From NCBI GenBank assembly GCA_017445435.1, contig JAFSUE010000213.1:1-6082 (forward strand): a DNA stretch of 6,082 nt, written 5' to 3'. The first letter of the stretch is position 1, and each line of letters begins with the position of its first letter. Below, piece by piece: positions 1 to 5,985 of this stretch. Origin of the DNA: Selenomonadaceae bacterium (GTDB lineage: Bacteria; Bacillota; Negativicutes; Selenomonadales; Selenomonadaceae). The translations under genes were made by a program, and so were the position numbers. Under the pieces are notes generated by a model, which did no database searches, was not told the DNA's origin, and was given only the letters and a program-made list of their open reading frames with translations.

Positions 1-20
1 GTAGTTAGTAGTAAAAAATT

Positions 21-3000
21 CTAATCCCTAATCATATTTTCTAACGTGTCGAATAAAATTTCTGGATTAACAGGCTTAGACAAATGCGCATTCAAGCCCG
101 CCTGCAAACTGCGTTGAACGTCTTCATCAAAGGCATTTGCAGTCAACGCGATTATCGGAATTTTTTTAGCGTCTTTACGTTTCAAGGCACGAATCGCCAT
201 TGTAGCTTCCAGCCCATTCATTTCGGGCATACGCATATCCATTAAAATGGCGCTGTAGTAACCTTCAGGCTTGGACTCAAACATTTCAACGGCGATTTTT
301 CCATTTTCAGCGTGTTCAGGTTTCATTTCGCGCATTTTCAAAACTTCCATCATAATTTCGGCATTAACAATCATATCTTCCGCCAAAAGAATCTTTTTAC
401 CTTTCAAATCGGCTTTTCTAGTACCGTCACTGGAAAGCCGTTTTTTCTTTCTCAACGCATTTTTAAATTCCTCAAGCAAACTGTTTGAAAACAGCGGCTT
501 GGAAATGAAAGTGTCGACGCCAGCTGCCGTTGCTTCGTCAATAACGTCATCCCAGTTGTACGCCGTCAAAATAATTATCGCCGTTTCATCGCCGATTATC
601 GACCGAATTTGCCGCGTCGTCTCAACGCCATTCATTCTAGGCATATGCCAATCAACGATAATCAAATTGTACGGGTCACGACGCGCATAACGTACCTTCA
701 CCATTTCGATAGCCTCTTGACCTGATAAAGCTATTTCAGATGAAATTCCCGCCTTTTCCAAAACTAATTTAGCGTGTTCACAAGCAACTGGATCGTCATC
801 GACAATTAAAACGCTCATATCCTGCGGCTTAATATTTACGTCGCCAAATTCAGAATCAACTGTACGTTCAGAATCAGGCAACGTTATTGCAACGGTAAAC
901 GTAGTGCCGACGCCCTTTTCACTTTCCACATCAATTTTACCGTTCATCATTTCGACAATGCTTTTAGTTATCGCCATACCAAGACCAGAGCTACCGTACT
1001 TGTTGACGGATTCTGAATTTTCTTGACTAAACGTTTCAAAAATTTTCGGCAGATATTCTTTGCTCATACCGATGCCAGTATCTTTAATCGTGAAAGTAAG
1101 CGTCGACCTTCCATTAAAGCTAGCTGTCTTTTCAACAATGAAATCTACTGAACCGCCTTTAGGTGTGAACTTGACGGCATTTCCCAAAATATTTATAAGC
1201 ACCTGCCGAATTTTCACGCCGTCGCCAATGTAAAATTCATTGACATCACCGTTTATATGGCAGTTGTACGTTAAGCCTTTATCTTGACATTGACCGCTGA
1301 CAATAGTATTAATTTGTTCAATAAGTTTTGAGAAGTCAAATTCTTCACTGCGCAGAGACATTCGCCCCGACTCAATGCGGCTCATATCCAAAATATCATT
1401 TATCAGCGAAAGTAAATGTTGCGCGGAACTGCCGATTTTCAATAAATAATCTTTCGTCTTCATTGAAATGTTTGGATCGTTCAAGGCAAGATTATCTAAG
1501 CCAATAATGGCATTCATCGGCGTCCTAATTTCATGTGACATATTGGAAAGGAAAATAGTTTTCGCCTTGCTAGCCTCTTCAGCCGTTTTCAATGCGTCAT
1601 TAAGCGCTTGATTTTTTTCCAGTGAATCGCGCATTTCTGAATCAATATCGGTAAAGCCGACACCGACCGCGTGAACTTTATGGTCTGTTCTATCTTCAAT
1701 GTGACGTACGCCAGCAATGCGGAGCATTTCATAAGTTTCTTTACCGTCTCTGCGTACCAAGTAGCGGTAGGAAATGACAGGTTTTGTTTCAAGCCCTTCA
1801 CGTATTGATTCAGGCGTAATGAATTTTAAAAAGCCGTCGCGATATTCATCAGTTATATAGTTGTAAGCGTAAGTTGTAAATTTTTCACGGAAATAAAATT
1901 GTTCGCCTTCAACGCCAATATCTTCCGTGTTGGAATCGCCGCGATAACAAAGCCCAGAATTTTCATCAAGGTTGACGTAGTAGACACTGCGATAATCAGA
2001 CGCCAGCGCGGTTATCATGCTGTCACGTTGCGCCTGTTCCTGTTCCTGCGCTAAAAGTTCCTCCTGCAAGGCAAGTTGTTCTTCAAGTTCCTGTTGCTTA
2101 ACTTGATTTTCAGTTTCAGAAATTCTTTTTTCCAACGTGATTTTCGACGCCCTGCGAATCTGTTTAATCATCATAAAGAAAGAGCCAGCAAGTACAAGCG
2201 CAGTTAAAATGGATAAAATCAAACTCCTAAAAATAATTCCGTCCGAAATGGTGCTAATTTGGTTACTGATGACGCTTTCACGTACCAAGTACGTCAAAAT
2301 CCAATTCGTACCGTGAACTGGAACGTAGCACATCGTGCCTTTAACATCTTTGTATGTGAAAGAAACAAAGCCTGTACGTTTATTTGCGAAGTCTTCGCGC
2401 ATTTCGTCAACAGAATAGTCTGCCGCTAAATCAGCGTGGCTTATAGCGTCAAATAAATTATTTTCGCTAGCAAGTCCGCCGAGCATAACGTTTGTAAGTG
2501 AAACGCCGTCGCTTGTGTAAAGGTTGCAGAAAGTTGTACCGCGTTCATTCGTCTGCATGGAAATACTTTTCAACATCGTATTCATATCAATTTCCATGAA
2601 ACACGCTACTAAAAATTTTCCTTGAAAAGGAAGGCGATCGACTGGTACGGCGATAACAATTTTTTTATTGTTGCTGTCAATATTTTTCACGAAAATTTCT
2701 GGTTGAGTAATATTTTCGTAGTCAAAGCTGTACTGCGAAATGTCCGTCCTAGTGCCGCGCGAAGTGTAGATTAAGCCTTCATTGTCGACGAATGCAAATT
2801 TTTCTAACTCATAAAGCTGTTTCATTCGGTATTGATAAGCTTGCAGATTTTCAACAGTACTTAAGTCGTTTTTGTCTAAAAGACCAACGGCAATATCCAT
2901 ATCGTTAATGTACTTGTCAAGCGTCGAGGCTACAACTTGTTCACGCCGCCCAGCTAATTCCTCAAGGTAAAGTAAGCTTACGGTGCGAACTGCCTTTTCT

Positions 3001-3116
3001 GTATCTTCGCCAGCACTGCGCCCCGTCAAAAATGTCCCTGCAACAAGTATCACTGCAACAATGGCGCTGACTATCACAACTAGCTTGAGAATACCATTTT
3101 TTTGTTCACCGTCCAT
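21..3116 (-). CDS. Hybrid sensor histidine kinase: dCache sensor, PAS-like, HisKA, HATPase, two receiver domains
   Basis: This is a membrane-bound phosphorelay sensor of 1031 residues. Seen in order: a transmembrane segment (about 10-30); an extracytoplasmic region (about 31-292) of the size and style of a dCache ligand-binding domain; a second transmembrane segment (about 293-317); a Gln/Glu-rich coiled coil (about 325-365); a PAS-like region (about 372-490); a HisKA domain with the phospho-acceptor H528 in SNMSHEIRTPMN; and an HATPase domain with N-box N646, DTGIGM at 679-684, an F-box at 693-698 and GSSGLG at 708-713. Receiver 1 has D773-D775, acceptor D822, T851 and K873. Receiver 2 has E913/D914, acceptor D960, T992 and K1014. 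All key residues are present, so both receivers look competent. No HPt domain follows, so a separate HPt protein is expected (inference). The ATG at 3116 is supported by AAGGAGGAG at 3132-3124, seven bases upstream. It lies 80 bases downstream of the MutS-like gene on the same strand and is probably in its operon. The ligand cannot be read from the sequence. Confidence 0.95.
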   Translation of the reverse strand: MDGEQKNGILKLVVIVSAIVAVILVAGTFLTGRSAGEDTEKAVRTVSLLYLEELAGRREQVVASTLDKYINDMDIAVGLLDKNDLSTVENLQAYQYRMKQLYELEKFAFVDNEGLIYTSRGTRTDISQYSFDYENITQPEIFVKNIDSNNKKIVIAVPVDRLPFQGKFLVACFMEIDMNTMLKSISMQTNERGTTFCNLYTSDGVSLTNVMLGGLASENNLFDAISHADLAADYSVDEMREDFANKRTGFVSFTYKDVKGTMCYVPVHGTNWILTYLVRESVISNQISTISDGIIFRSLILSILTALVLAGSFFMMIKQIRRASKITLEKRISETENQVKQQELEEQLALQEELLAQEQEQAQRDSMITALASDYRSVYYVNLDENSGLCYRGDSNTEDIGVEGEQFYFREKFTTYAYNYITDEYRDGFLKFITPESIREGLETKPVISYRYLVRRDGKETYEMLRIAGVRHIEDRTDHKVHAVGVGFTDIDSEMRDSLEKNQALNDALKTAEEASKAKTIFLSNMSHEIRTPMNAIIGLDNLALNDPNISMKTKDYLLKIGSSAQHLLSLINDILDMSRIESGRMSLRSEEFDFSKLIEQINTIVSGQCQDKGLTYNCHINGDVNEFYIGDGVKIRQVLINILGNAVKFTPKGGSVDFIVEKTASFNGRSTLTFTIKDTGIGMSKEYLPKIFETFSQENSESVNKYGSSGLGMAITKSIVEMMNGKIDVESEKGVGTTFTVAITLPDSERTVDSEFGDVNIKPQDMSVLIVDDDPVACEHAKLVLEKAGISSEIALSGQEAIEMVKVRYARRDPYNLIIVDWHMPRMNGVETTRQIRSIIGDETAIIILTAYNWDDVIDEATAAGVDTFISKPLFSNSLLEEFKNALRKKKRLSSDGTRKADLKGKKILLAEDMIVNAEIMMEVLKMREMKPEHAENGKIAVEMFESKPEGYYSAILMDMRMPEMNGLEATMAIRALKRKDAKKIPIIALTANAFDEDVQRSLQAGLNAHLSKPVNPEILFDTLENMIRD

Positions 3117-3173
3117 AAGTCAACTCCTCCTTGTGAATAAGTTCCTGAATCTGTACAAAATTTTAATCGGCAT

Positions 3174-3207
3174 AAAAATTTATTCGTCCTAAAAATTTAT
3201 TCGTCCT
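3174..3207. repeat. Perfect 17-bp tandem duplication at the end of the MutS-like gene
   Basis: The 17-mer AAAAATTTATTCGTCCT occurs twice with no gap, at 3174-3190 and 3191-3207. The right-hand copy contains the last two codons and the TAA stop of the MutS-like gene. The left-hand copy is a non-coding echo of it just past the stop. It looks like a recent slippage or duplication event. It does not alter the protein and only lengthens the spacer before the kinase gene. Confidence 0.95.
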
Positions 3208-4978
3208 TCAAAATGCCAGCCATACGCAAAAGATATTTCGCGTTAGTCGTAGTACAGCGCCCTTGCCGAATCTTAAAATCAAATTTAATTTCGTCGCCTT
3301 CATAATATTCTTGAAAGTGCGCGTTGGAAATATTTTCCATTTCGCAAAGTTCAAAGTCATGAGTCGTAACTAAAGTTATATTGCGCGGGCTTGTCAAGCG
3401 TTTAATAGCTTCCTTAGCGCCCAAAAGTCTATCAGCTTCATTTGTACCTTTGAAAATTTCGTCGATACAAATCAGCATTGGCAATTCTTTTTCGCTGTAT
3501 TCAATCATACTTTTAATGCGTAAAAGTTCCGCGTAGAAAGTCGACAAGCCTTGCCCAATATCATCGTTGACGCGAATTGACGTAAAGACGGCTAACTTGC
3601 TGACTGAAAAACTTTCCGCGCAGACTGGAGCGCCTGCATAAGCTAACATTACAGCGCCAGCTATCGTACGAATCCATGTCGTTTTTCCTGACATATTCGC
3701 GCCTGTAACAATCGTTGTACCTGCCGTTAAGTCAACGTCATTTGATACGGCTTTTTTATTTGCGATTAACAGGCTTGATAAATTTGTAGCTTGAATCTTC
3801 GGCGCGGGATCGTCCAACAACGTCGGAAAACAGTATGTTTGCCGCGTTTGACCGATTGACGCTAAAGAAATTAAAACTTCTGCTTCTGACCATGCGTCAA
3901 TCCATTTGTGAAGATGTTTAGCCGCAGTTTTACGCCAACTGATGAATGCCGCCGCGCAGAAAAAATCCATTAAGAATAGCGCGTTGCCTAAAAGAAAGGC
4001 GATAGGATTTTTACGCGCATTGACAAACTTAACAAGCAGCGCTAACAATTTTAAATATCGTGCCGCCGATACTTCGTCCGTCAAGGCGTCGCGAATTTGC
4101 CGCATACTTGAGGAGCTAAAGTCCGTTGATTCAAGCCGTTCAAAAATTGCTTGATAAAGTTTTAATTCCTTCGAAAACATTTTCAGCGGCTTTAAAATTT
4201 CTGACGTGCGGGACAACATTAAAACGGCGATTATCAATGAAATAATGGGGACGATTGGCAATAATATAAACATTGAAACGTTTTTGATAATGTCAGCCGT
4301 GCCGAGAAAAATTATCGCCAGCATAAGTGGAATTGGTACGAATCGCAGATAAAAAATTTTGTTAAGCGTAGGCAACGGCTCTTCCATAGCTTTTAATAGC
4401 GGCGTCGTGTCGTGATTGTTTGGCATAAGGCGGGCAAGCGCTTCCAAGTCAAGCGATAAACGCGGGCGCTGTAAAAGTTCAGCAACTCCCTTTTGCCGCA
4501 AACGTACTGGTGCAAAATCTTCTGGCGGAATTGGTGAAAATGATTGTGCTAACCTGTCACGTCCGCGCTTAGTACGTGCCGCGCAGATGTATTGAAAGAT
4601 TGAACCTTTGCCGAAAATGTATAAATCCACGTCCTGCGGTCTTTCGTCGTCAAGGTAACCGCTACCGTCATTTGAACGTTTACGCCAAGTTCCACGCGCC
4701 CTTACGATGTAAGAATTTAAAACGTTTAGACGACTGGTTAAAAATTTTTGTCGTCGTTTAATATCGTCGTGCCGACCGACAAGCGTGAAAAAAATCATTA
4801 TCAAAATTGCCGCCGCAATGTAGCCGTGATGATTGCCATCAACGCTAAGCGCAATTCCAATGACGCTTGCAATAAAAACTGCTGACCGCGCCCAACTAAT
4901 TTTCTTTTCGCGCTTGTACAATCTTTTCTGTTCATCAAGATCAATTTCGCGTTCGTTATCATAAAAAGCTTTATTCAC
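3197..4978 (-). CDS. Membrane-anchored MutS-family ATPase (MutS domain V), GTG start
   Basis: This is a 593-residue protein whose C-terminal third is a MutS-type ABC ATPase. It shows Walker A GANMSGKTT (about 426-434), a signature-like segment GQGLSTFYAE (475-484), Walker B LICIDE with D506/E507, and the H-loop TTHD with H540. The N-terminal part lacks the mismatch-binding domain of true MutS and instead carries hydrophobic segments at about 29-46, 52-68, 212-226 and 235-255, with a weaker one near 327-347. It is therefore probably an inner-membrane protein with the ATPase in the cytoplasm. Known: small MutS-related proteins with transmembrane segments occur in Bacillota and Bacteroidetes; their role is unclear and should not be assumed to be mismatch repair. 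The GTG at 4978 is chosen because GAGGA (4990-4986) lies seven bases upstream. The longer frame from ATG 5023 lacks a ribosome binding site, and its first codons overlap a promoter -10. It is the first gene of the unit that ends with the hybrid kinase. Confidence 0.88.
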   Translation of the reverse strand: MNKAFYDNEREIDLDEQKRLYKREKKISWARSAVFIASVIGIALSVDGNHHGYIAAAILIMIFFTLVGRHDDIKRRQKFLTSRLNVLNSYIVRARGTWRKRSNDGSGYLDDERPQDVDLYIFGKGSIFQYICAARTKRGRDRLAQSFSPIPPEDFAPVRLRQKGVAELLQRPRLSLDLEALARLMPNNHDTTPLLKAMEEPLPTLNKIFYLRFVPIPLMLAIIFLGTADIIKNVSMFILLPIVPIISLIIAVLMLSRTSEILKPLKMFSKELKLYQAIFERLESTDFSSSSMRQIRDALTDEVSAARYLKLLALLVKFVNARKNPIAFLLGNALFLMDFFCAAAFISWRKTAAKHLHKWIDAWSEAEVLISLASIGQTRQTYCFPTLLDDPAPKIQATNLSSLLIANKKAVSNDVDLTAGTTIVTGANMSGKTTWIRTIAGAVMLAYAGAPVCAESFSVSKLAVFTSIRVNDDIGQGLSTFYAELLRIKSMIEYSEKELPMLICIDEIFKGTNEADRLLGAKEAIKRLTSPRNITLVTTHDFELCEMENISNAHFQEYYEGDEIKFDFKIRQGRCTTTNAKYLLRMAGILKDE

Positions 4979-4985
4979 TTTAAGT

Positions 4986-4990
4986 TCCTC
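4986..4990 (-). promoter_or_regulatory. Ribosome binding site that fixes the GTG start of the MutS-like gene
   Basis: Read on the minus strand, GAGGA at 4990-4986 is followed by a seven-base spacer and GTG at 4978-4976. No comparable purine-rich site precedes the in-frame ATG at 5023; the bases upstream of that ATG are a T-rich run. This site decides the start in favour of GTG. Confidence 0.8.
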
Positions 4991-5006
4991 ACAAAAATTT
5001 TTCCCG

Positions 5007-5015
5007 ATTATAACA
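5007..5015 (-). promoter_or_regulatory. Extended -10 promoter of the MutS-like/kinase unit
   Basis: The minus strand reads TGTTATAAT from 5015 to 5007: a perfect TATAAT box preceded by the TGn extension. The -35 region is poor (TTTTTG at 5034-5029, 16-base spacing), as is common for extended -10 promoters. Transcription would begin near 5000, giving a leader of about 22 bases that contains the GAGGA site before GTG 4978. The box lies inside the frame of the longer alternative ATG start, which argues against that start. Confidence 0.65.
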
Positions 5016-5083
5016 TTTTTCATTGCAACAAAAAAGCCGCATTACTTCATACGACTAAAATTTTTCTAAGTGCGACAGAAATA

Positions 5084-5112
5084 TTGACGATAAAAATTAA
5101 ATGTGGTAAACT
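5084..5112 (+). promoter_or_regulatory. rplS promoter
   Basis: The -35 box TTGACG (5084-5089) and the -10 box TAAACT (5107-5112) are separated by exactly 17 bases. The -10 is extended by TGG at 5104-5106. The predicted start is near 5119, which gives an rplS leader of about 55 bases. It is divergent from the MutS-like promoter, with about 70 bases between the two -10/-35 edges. Confidence 0.75.
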
Positions 5113-5128
5113 TCAAAAGTTATGTCAA

Positions 5129-5154
5129 CGCTCCGCTGAAATTTTTCATGAGCG
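5129..5154 (+). promoter_or_regulatory. Hairpin in the rplS leader, possible L19 autoregulatory leader
   Basis: The stem CGCTC (5129-5133) pairs with GAGCG (5150-5154). An inner stem TGAA (5137-5140) / TTCA (5145-5148) closes a four-base loop, with a small asymmetric internal loop between the two stems. The structure ends six bases before the GGAGG site of rplS. Known: many Bacillota carry a short structured L19 leader thought to mediate autoregulation. Assigning this hairpin to that family is inference from position and size only. Confidence 0.45.
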
Positions 5155-5173
5155 CTAATAGGAGGAAAATTTT

Positions 5174-5527
5174 ATGAACATTATCGAAATTCTTGAGAAA
5201 GAGCAGTTGAGGAAAGATATTCCTGACTTTGGACCTGGAGATACTGTTAGAGTTCACGCGAAAATTGTTGAAGGCAACCGCGAACGCATCCAGGTTTTTG
5301 AAGGCGTCGTAATTGGGCGTCAAGGTTCTGGCGTACGTGAAAACTTTATTGTTCGCAGAATTTCTTACGGCGTCGGTGTTGAAAGAATGTTCCCTGTACA
5401 TTCGCCGCGCATTGATAAAATTCAAGTTGTACGTCGTGGTGCAGTTCGTCGCGCTAAACTTTATTATCTGCGTAAGCTGACGGGTAAAGCCGCCCGCATT
5501 AAAGAAAAGAAAGTTGTTAGTAAGTAG
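5174..5527 (+). CDS. rplS: 50S ribosomal protein L19
   Basis: L19 is a large-subunit ribosomal protein located at the interface with the 30S subunit. The 117-residue product has the usual family length and is recognisable throughout. It shows the N-terminal IPDFGPGDTVRVHAKI segment, the VFEGVVIGRQGSGVRENF core, the SYGVGVERMFPVHSPRI stretch and the basic C-terminus VRRGAVRRAKLYYLRKLTGK, which ends in a lysine-rich tail. The ATG is preceded by GGAGG at 5161-5165 with an eight-base spacer. It has its own promoter and leader hairpin, so it appears monocistronic. In many Bacillota rplS is followed by lepB and ylqF; here a degenerate insertion element begins only 30 bases after the stop codon. No canonical terminator lies before that element. 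Confidence 0.98.
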   Translation: MNIIEILEKEQLRKDIPDFGPGDTVRVHAKIVEGNRERIQVFEGVVIGRQGSGVRENFIVRRISYGVGVERMFPVHSPRIDKIQVVRRGAVRRAKLYYLRKLTGKAARIKEKKVVSK

Positions 5528-5557
5528 TGCGTATGGAATAATTAAAATTTTTTAATA

Positions 5558-5600
5558 AACTTCTTTTCTTTTGCGCTTGAATTGTCAAATCAAGTGCAAC
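5558..5600 (+). repeat. Left terminal inverted repeat of the IS30-like element
   Basis: The outer part reads AACT, C, a run of four Ts, C, four Ts, then GCGCTTGAA; the inner part ends AAGTGCAAC. The right-hand copy is its reverse complement, with one substitution and single-base length differences in the two T runs. The inner 29 bases match at 23 positions without gaps, and better if one-base gaps are allowed. Confidence 0.85.
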
Positions 5601-5778
5601 GTTTTTGAGCACCAGATTTTTGCAGGTGTCCTTCAAATTTTTTGGGAGGACGCGATTTTTTACGACGTTTTGGGTAAGCGATTTGAGCTTTGGACGATGA
5701 ATAGGATTACGTTTCAATTCACGTGAAAAGAAGATATATCTTTTCATGCTCAAGTATGGTAAGATGTGTGTAACTCAT
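5590..5778 (-). pseudogene. Remnant of IS30-family transposase (N-terminal pieces only)
   Basis: The ATG at 5778 opens MSYTHLTILEHEKIYLLFT and then a stop at 5721-5719. The beginning is typical of IS30 transposases. A second frame resumes at 5726 with SRELKRNP, the end of the DNA-binding helix-turn-helix. About 20-25 residues normally found between these two pieces are missing. A third frame from about 5694 gives SKAQIAYPKRRKKSRPPKKF, the basic stretch that follows the helix-turn-helix in the family, and stops at 5592-5590 inside the terminal repeat. At least two frame changes and loss of the whole DDE catalytic domain make it non-functional. The start has GAAAGG (5794-5789) about ten bases upstream. 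The family assignment rests on these short motifs. Confidence 0.72.
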
Positions 5779-5835
5779 TTGTTTTCTGCCTTTCTTTGGG
5801 ATACAAGAATTTTAGCAGAAACAAATGAGTTTTTT
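5772..5835 (+). terminator. Stem-loop plus T run: probable rplS terminator, and occluder of the transposase start
   Basis: The arm 5772-5789 (AACTCATTTGTTTTCTGC) pairs with 5815-5831 (GCAGAAACAAATGAGTT), giving 17 pairs with one bulged T and a 25-base loop. Six Ts at 5830-5835 end the arm and follow it, giving intrinsic-terminator geometry on the plus strand. It lies about 245 bases past the rplS stop and is the best terminator candidate for that gene. The stem is AT-rich and the loop is long, so efficiency is uncertain. On the minus strand the same arm contains the transposase ATG (5778-5776), and the loop contains its ribosome binding site. Confidence 0.6.
5809..5817 (-). promoter_or_regulatory. 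Internal promoter of the IS30-like element (extended -10)
   Basis: The minus strand reads TGCTAAAAT from 5817 to 5809, a one-mismatch -10 box with the TGn extension. There is no good -35. Transcription would begin near 5802, inside the loop of the adjacent stem-loop. The transcript would then lack the upstream arm (5815-5831) and leave the transposase start free. Confidence 0.4.
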
Positions 5836-5838
5836 AGT

Positions 5839-5883
5839 GTTGCACTTTGATTGTACATTCAAGCGCAAAAAGAAAAAGTAGTT
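5839..5883 (-). repeat. Right terminal inverted repeat of the IS30-like element
   Basis: This is the reverse-complement partner of 5558-5600. It starts internally with GTTGCACTT, contains TTCAAGCGC, and ends with two A runs of five separated by G, then GTAGTT. In the element's own orientation it is the upstream end, next to the transposase start. Confidence 0.85.
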
Positions 5884-5938
5884 CAATTAAATATAAAATT
5901 TATAAAGTTTAAATTTGCAAACAGCCTTTCGTGAAGTC

Positions 5939-5966
5939 TTGAAAAAATTTTTCACTGTGATATAGT
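5939..5966 (+). promoter_or_regulatory. Promoter of the ACT-domain gene
   Basis: The -35 box TTGAAA (5939-5944) and the -10 box TATAGT (5961-5966) are 16 bases apart, and the -10 carries a TGA extension (5958-5960). Transcription would begin at about 5973, so the GAGGTG ribosome binding site (5973-5978) would sit at the extreme 5' end of the message. A 15-base near-palindrome, TGAAAAAATTTTTCA (5940-5954), overlaps the -35 and spacer and could be a regulator site; this is inference. Confidence 0.6.
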
Positions 5967-5985
5967 AGCGGCGAGGTGATTTAAT

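Larger units (their letters stand above)
5558..5883 (-). mobile_element. Internally deleted, MITE-like IS30-family element
   Basis: This is a 326-base segment bounded by long imperfect terminal inverted repeats (5558-5600 and 5839-5883). Reading on the minus strand, the right-hand repeat is followed by a stem-loop, a ribosome binding site and the start of an IS30-type transposase. The transposase is then broken by frameshifts and lacks the entire DDE catalytic domain before the other repeat is reached. Intact IS30 elements are about 1.0-1.25 kb, so roughly three quarters is missing. With both ends retained it could in principle be mobilised by a transposase encoded elsewhere (inference). No target-site duplication could be identified; the flanks are AT-rich and the outer edge of the repeats is uncertain by several bases. 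Confidence 0.75.

Noticed and set aside
271..690. Plus-strand open frame opposite the kinase receiver domains
   Set aside because: It is an antisense shadow of a well-supported coding region, with no family resemblance; the same holds for the shorter plus-strand frames near 2983, 3942 and 4576.
3117..3196. Separate promoter or terminator between the MutS-like gene and the kinase
   Set aside because: No hairpin with a T run and no properly spaced -35/-10 pair was found on the minus strand; only the strong ribosome binding site and the 17-bp duplication are visible.
3197..4978. Calling the ATPase a mismatch-repair MutS
   Set aside because: It lacks the N-terminal mismatch-recognition domain, is short for MutS, and has several membrane segments; only the ATPase domain is shared.
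4979..5023. 15-residue N-terminal extension of the MutS-like protein from ATG 5023
   Set aside because: It has no ribosome binding site and overlaps a consensus extended -10, whereas GTG 4978 has a well-spaced GAGGA.
5541..5556. AT-only inverted repeat just after rplS as its terminator
   Set aside because: The stem has no G or C and would be too unstable; there is no proper T run after a stable hairpin.
5605..5643. Hairpin TTGA-G-CACC / GGTG...TCAA followed by six Ts as a terminator
   Set aside because: Only four plus four pairs, with an asymmetric interruption and an 11-base loop. It lies in the degenerate transposase tail and is weaker than the stem-loop at 5772-5831.
5517..5753. Minus-strand open frame of 78 codons as a small gene
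   Set aside because: It spans the rplS end, the terminal repeat and the transposase remnant. It has no good start site, and its only recognisable part (SRELKRN) is one frame of the broken IS30 transposase.
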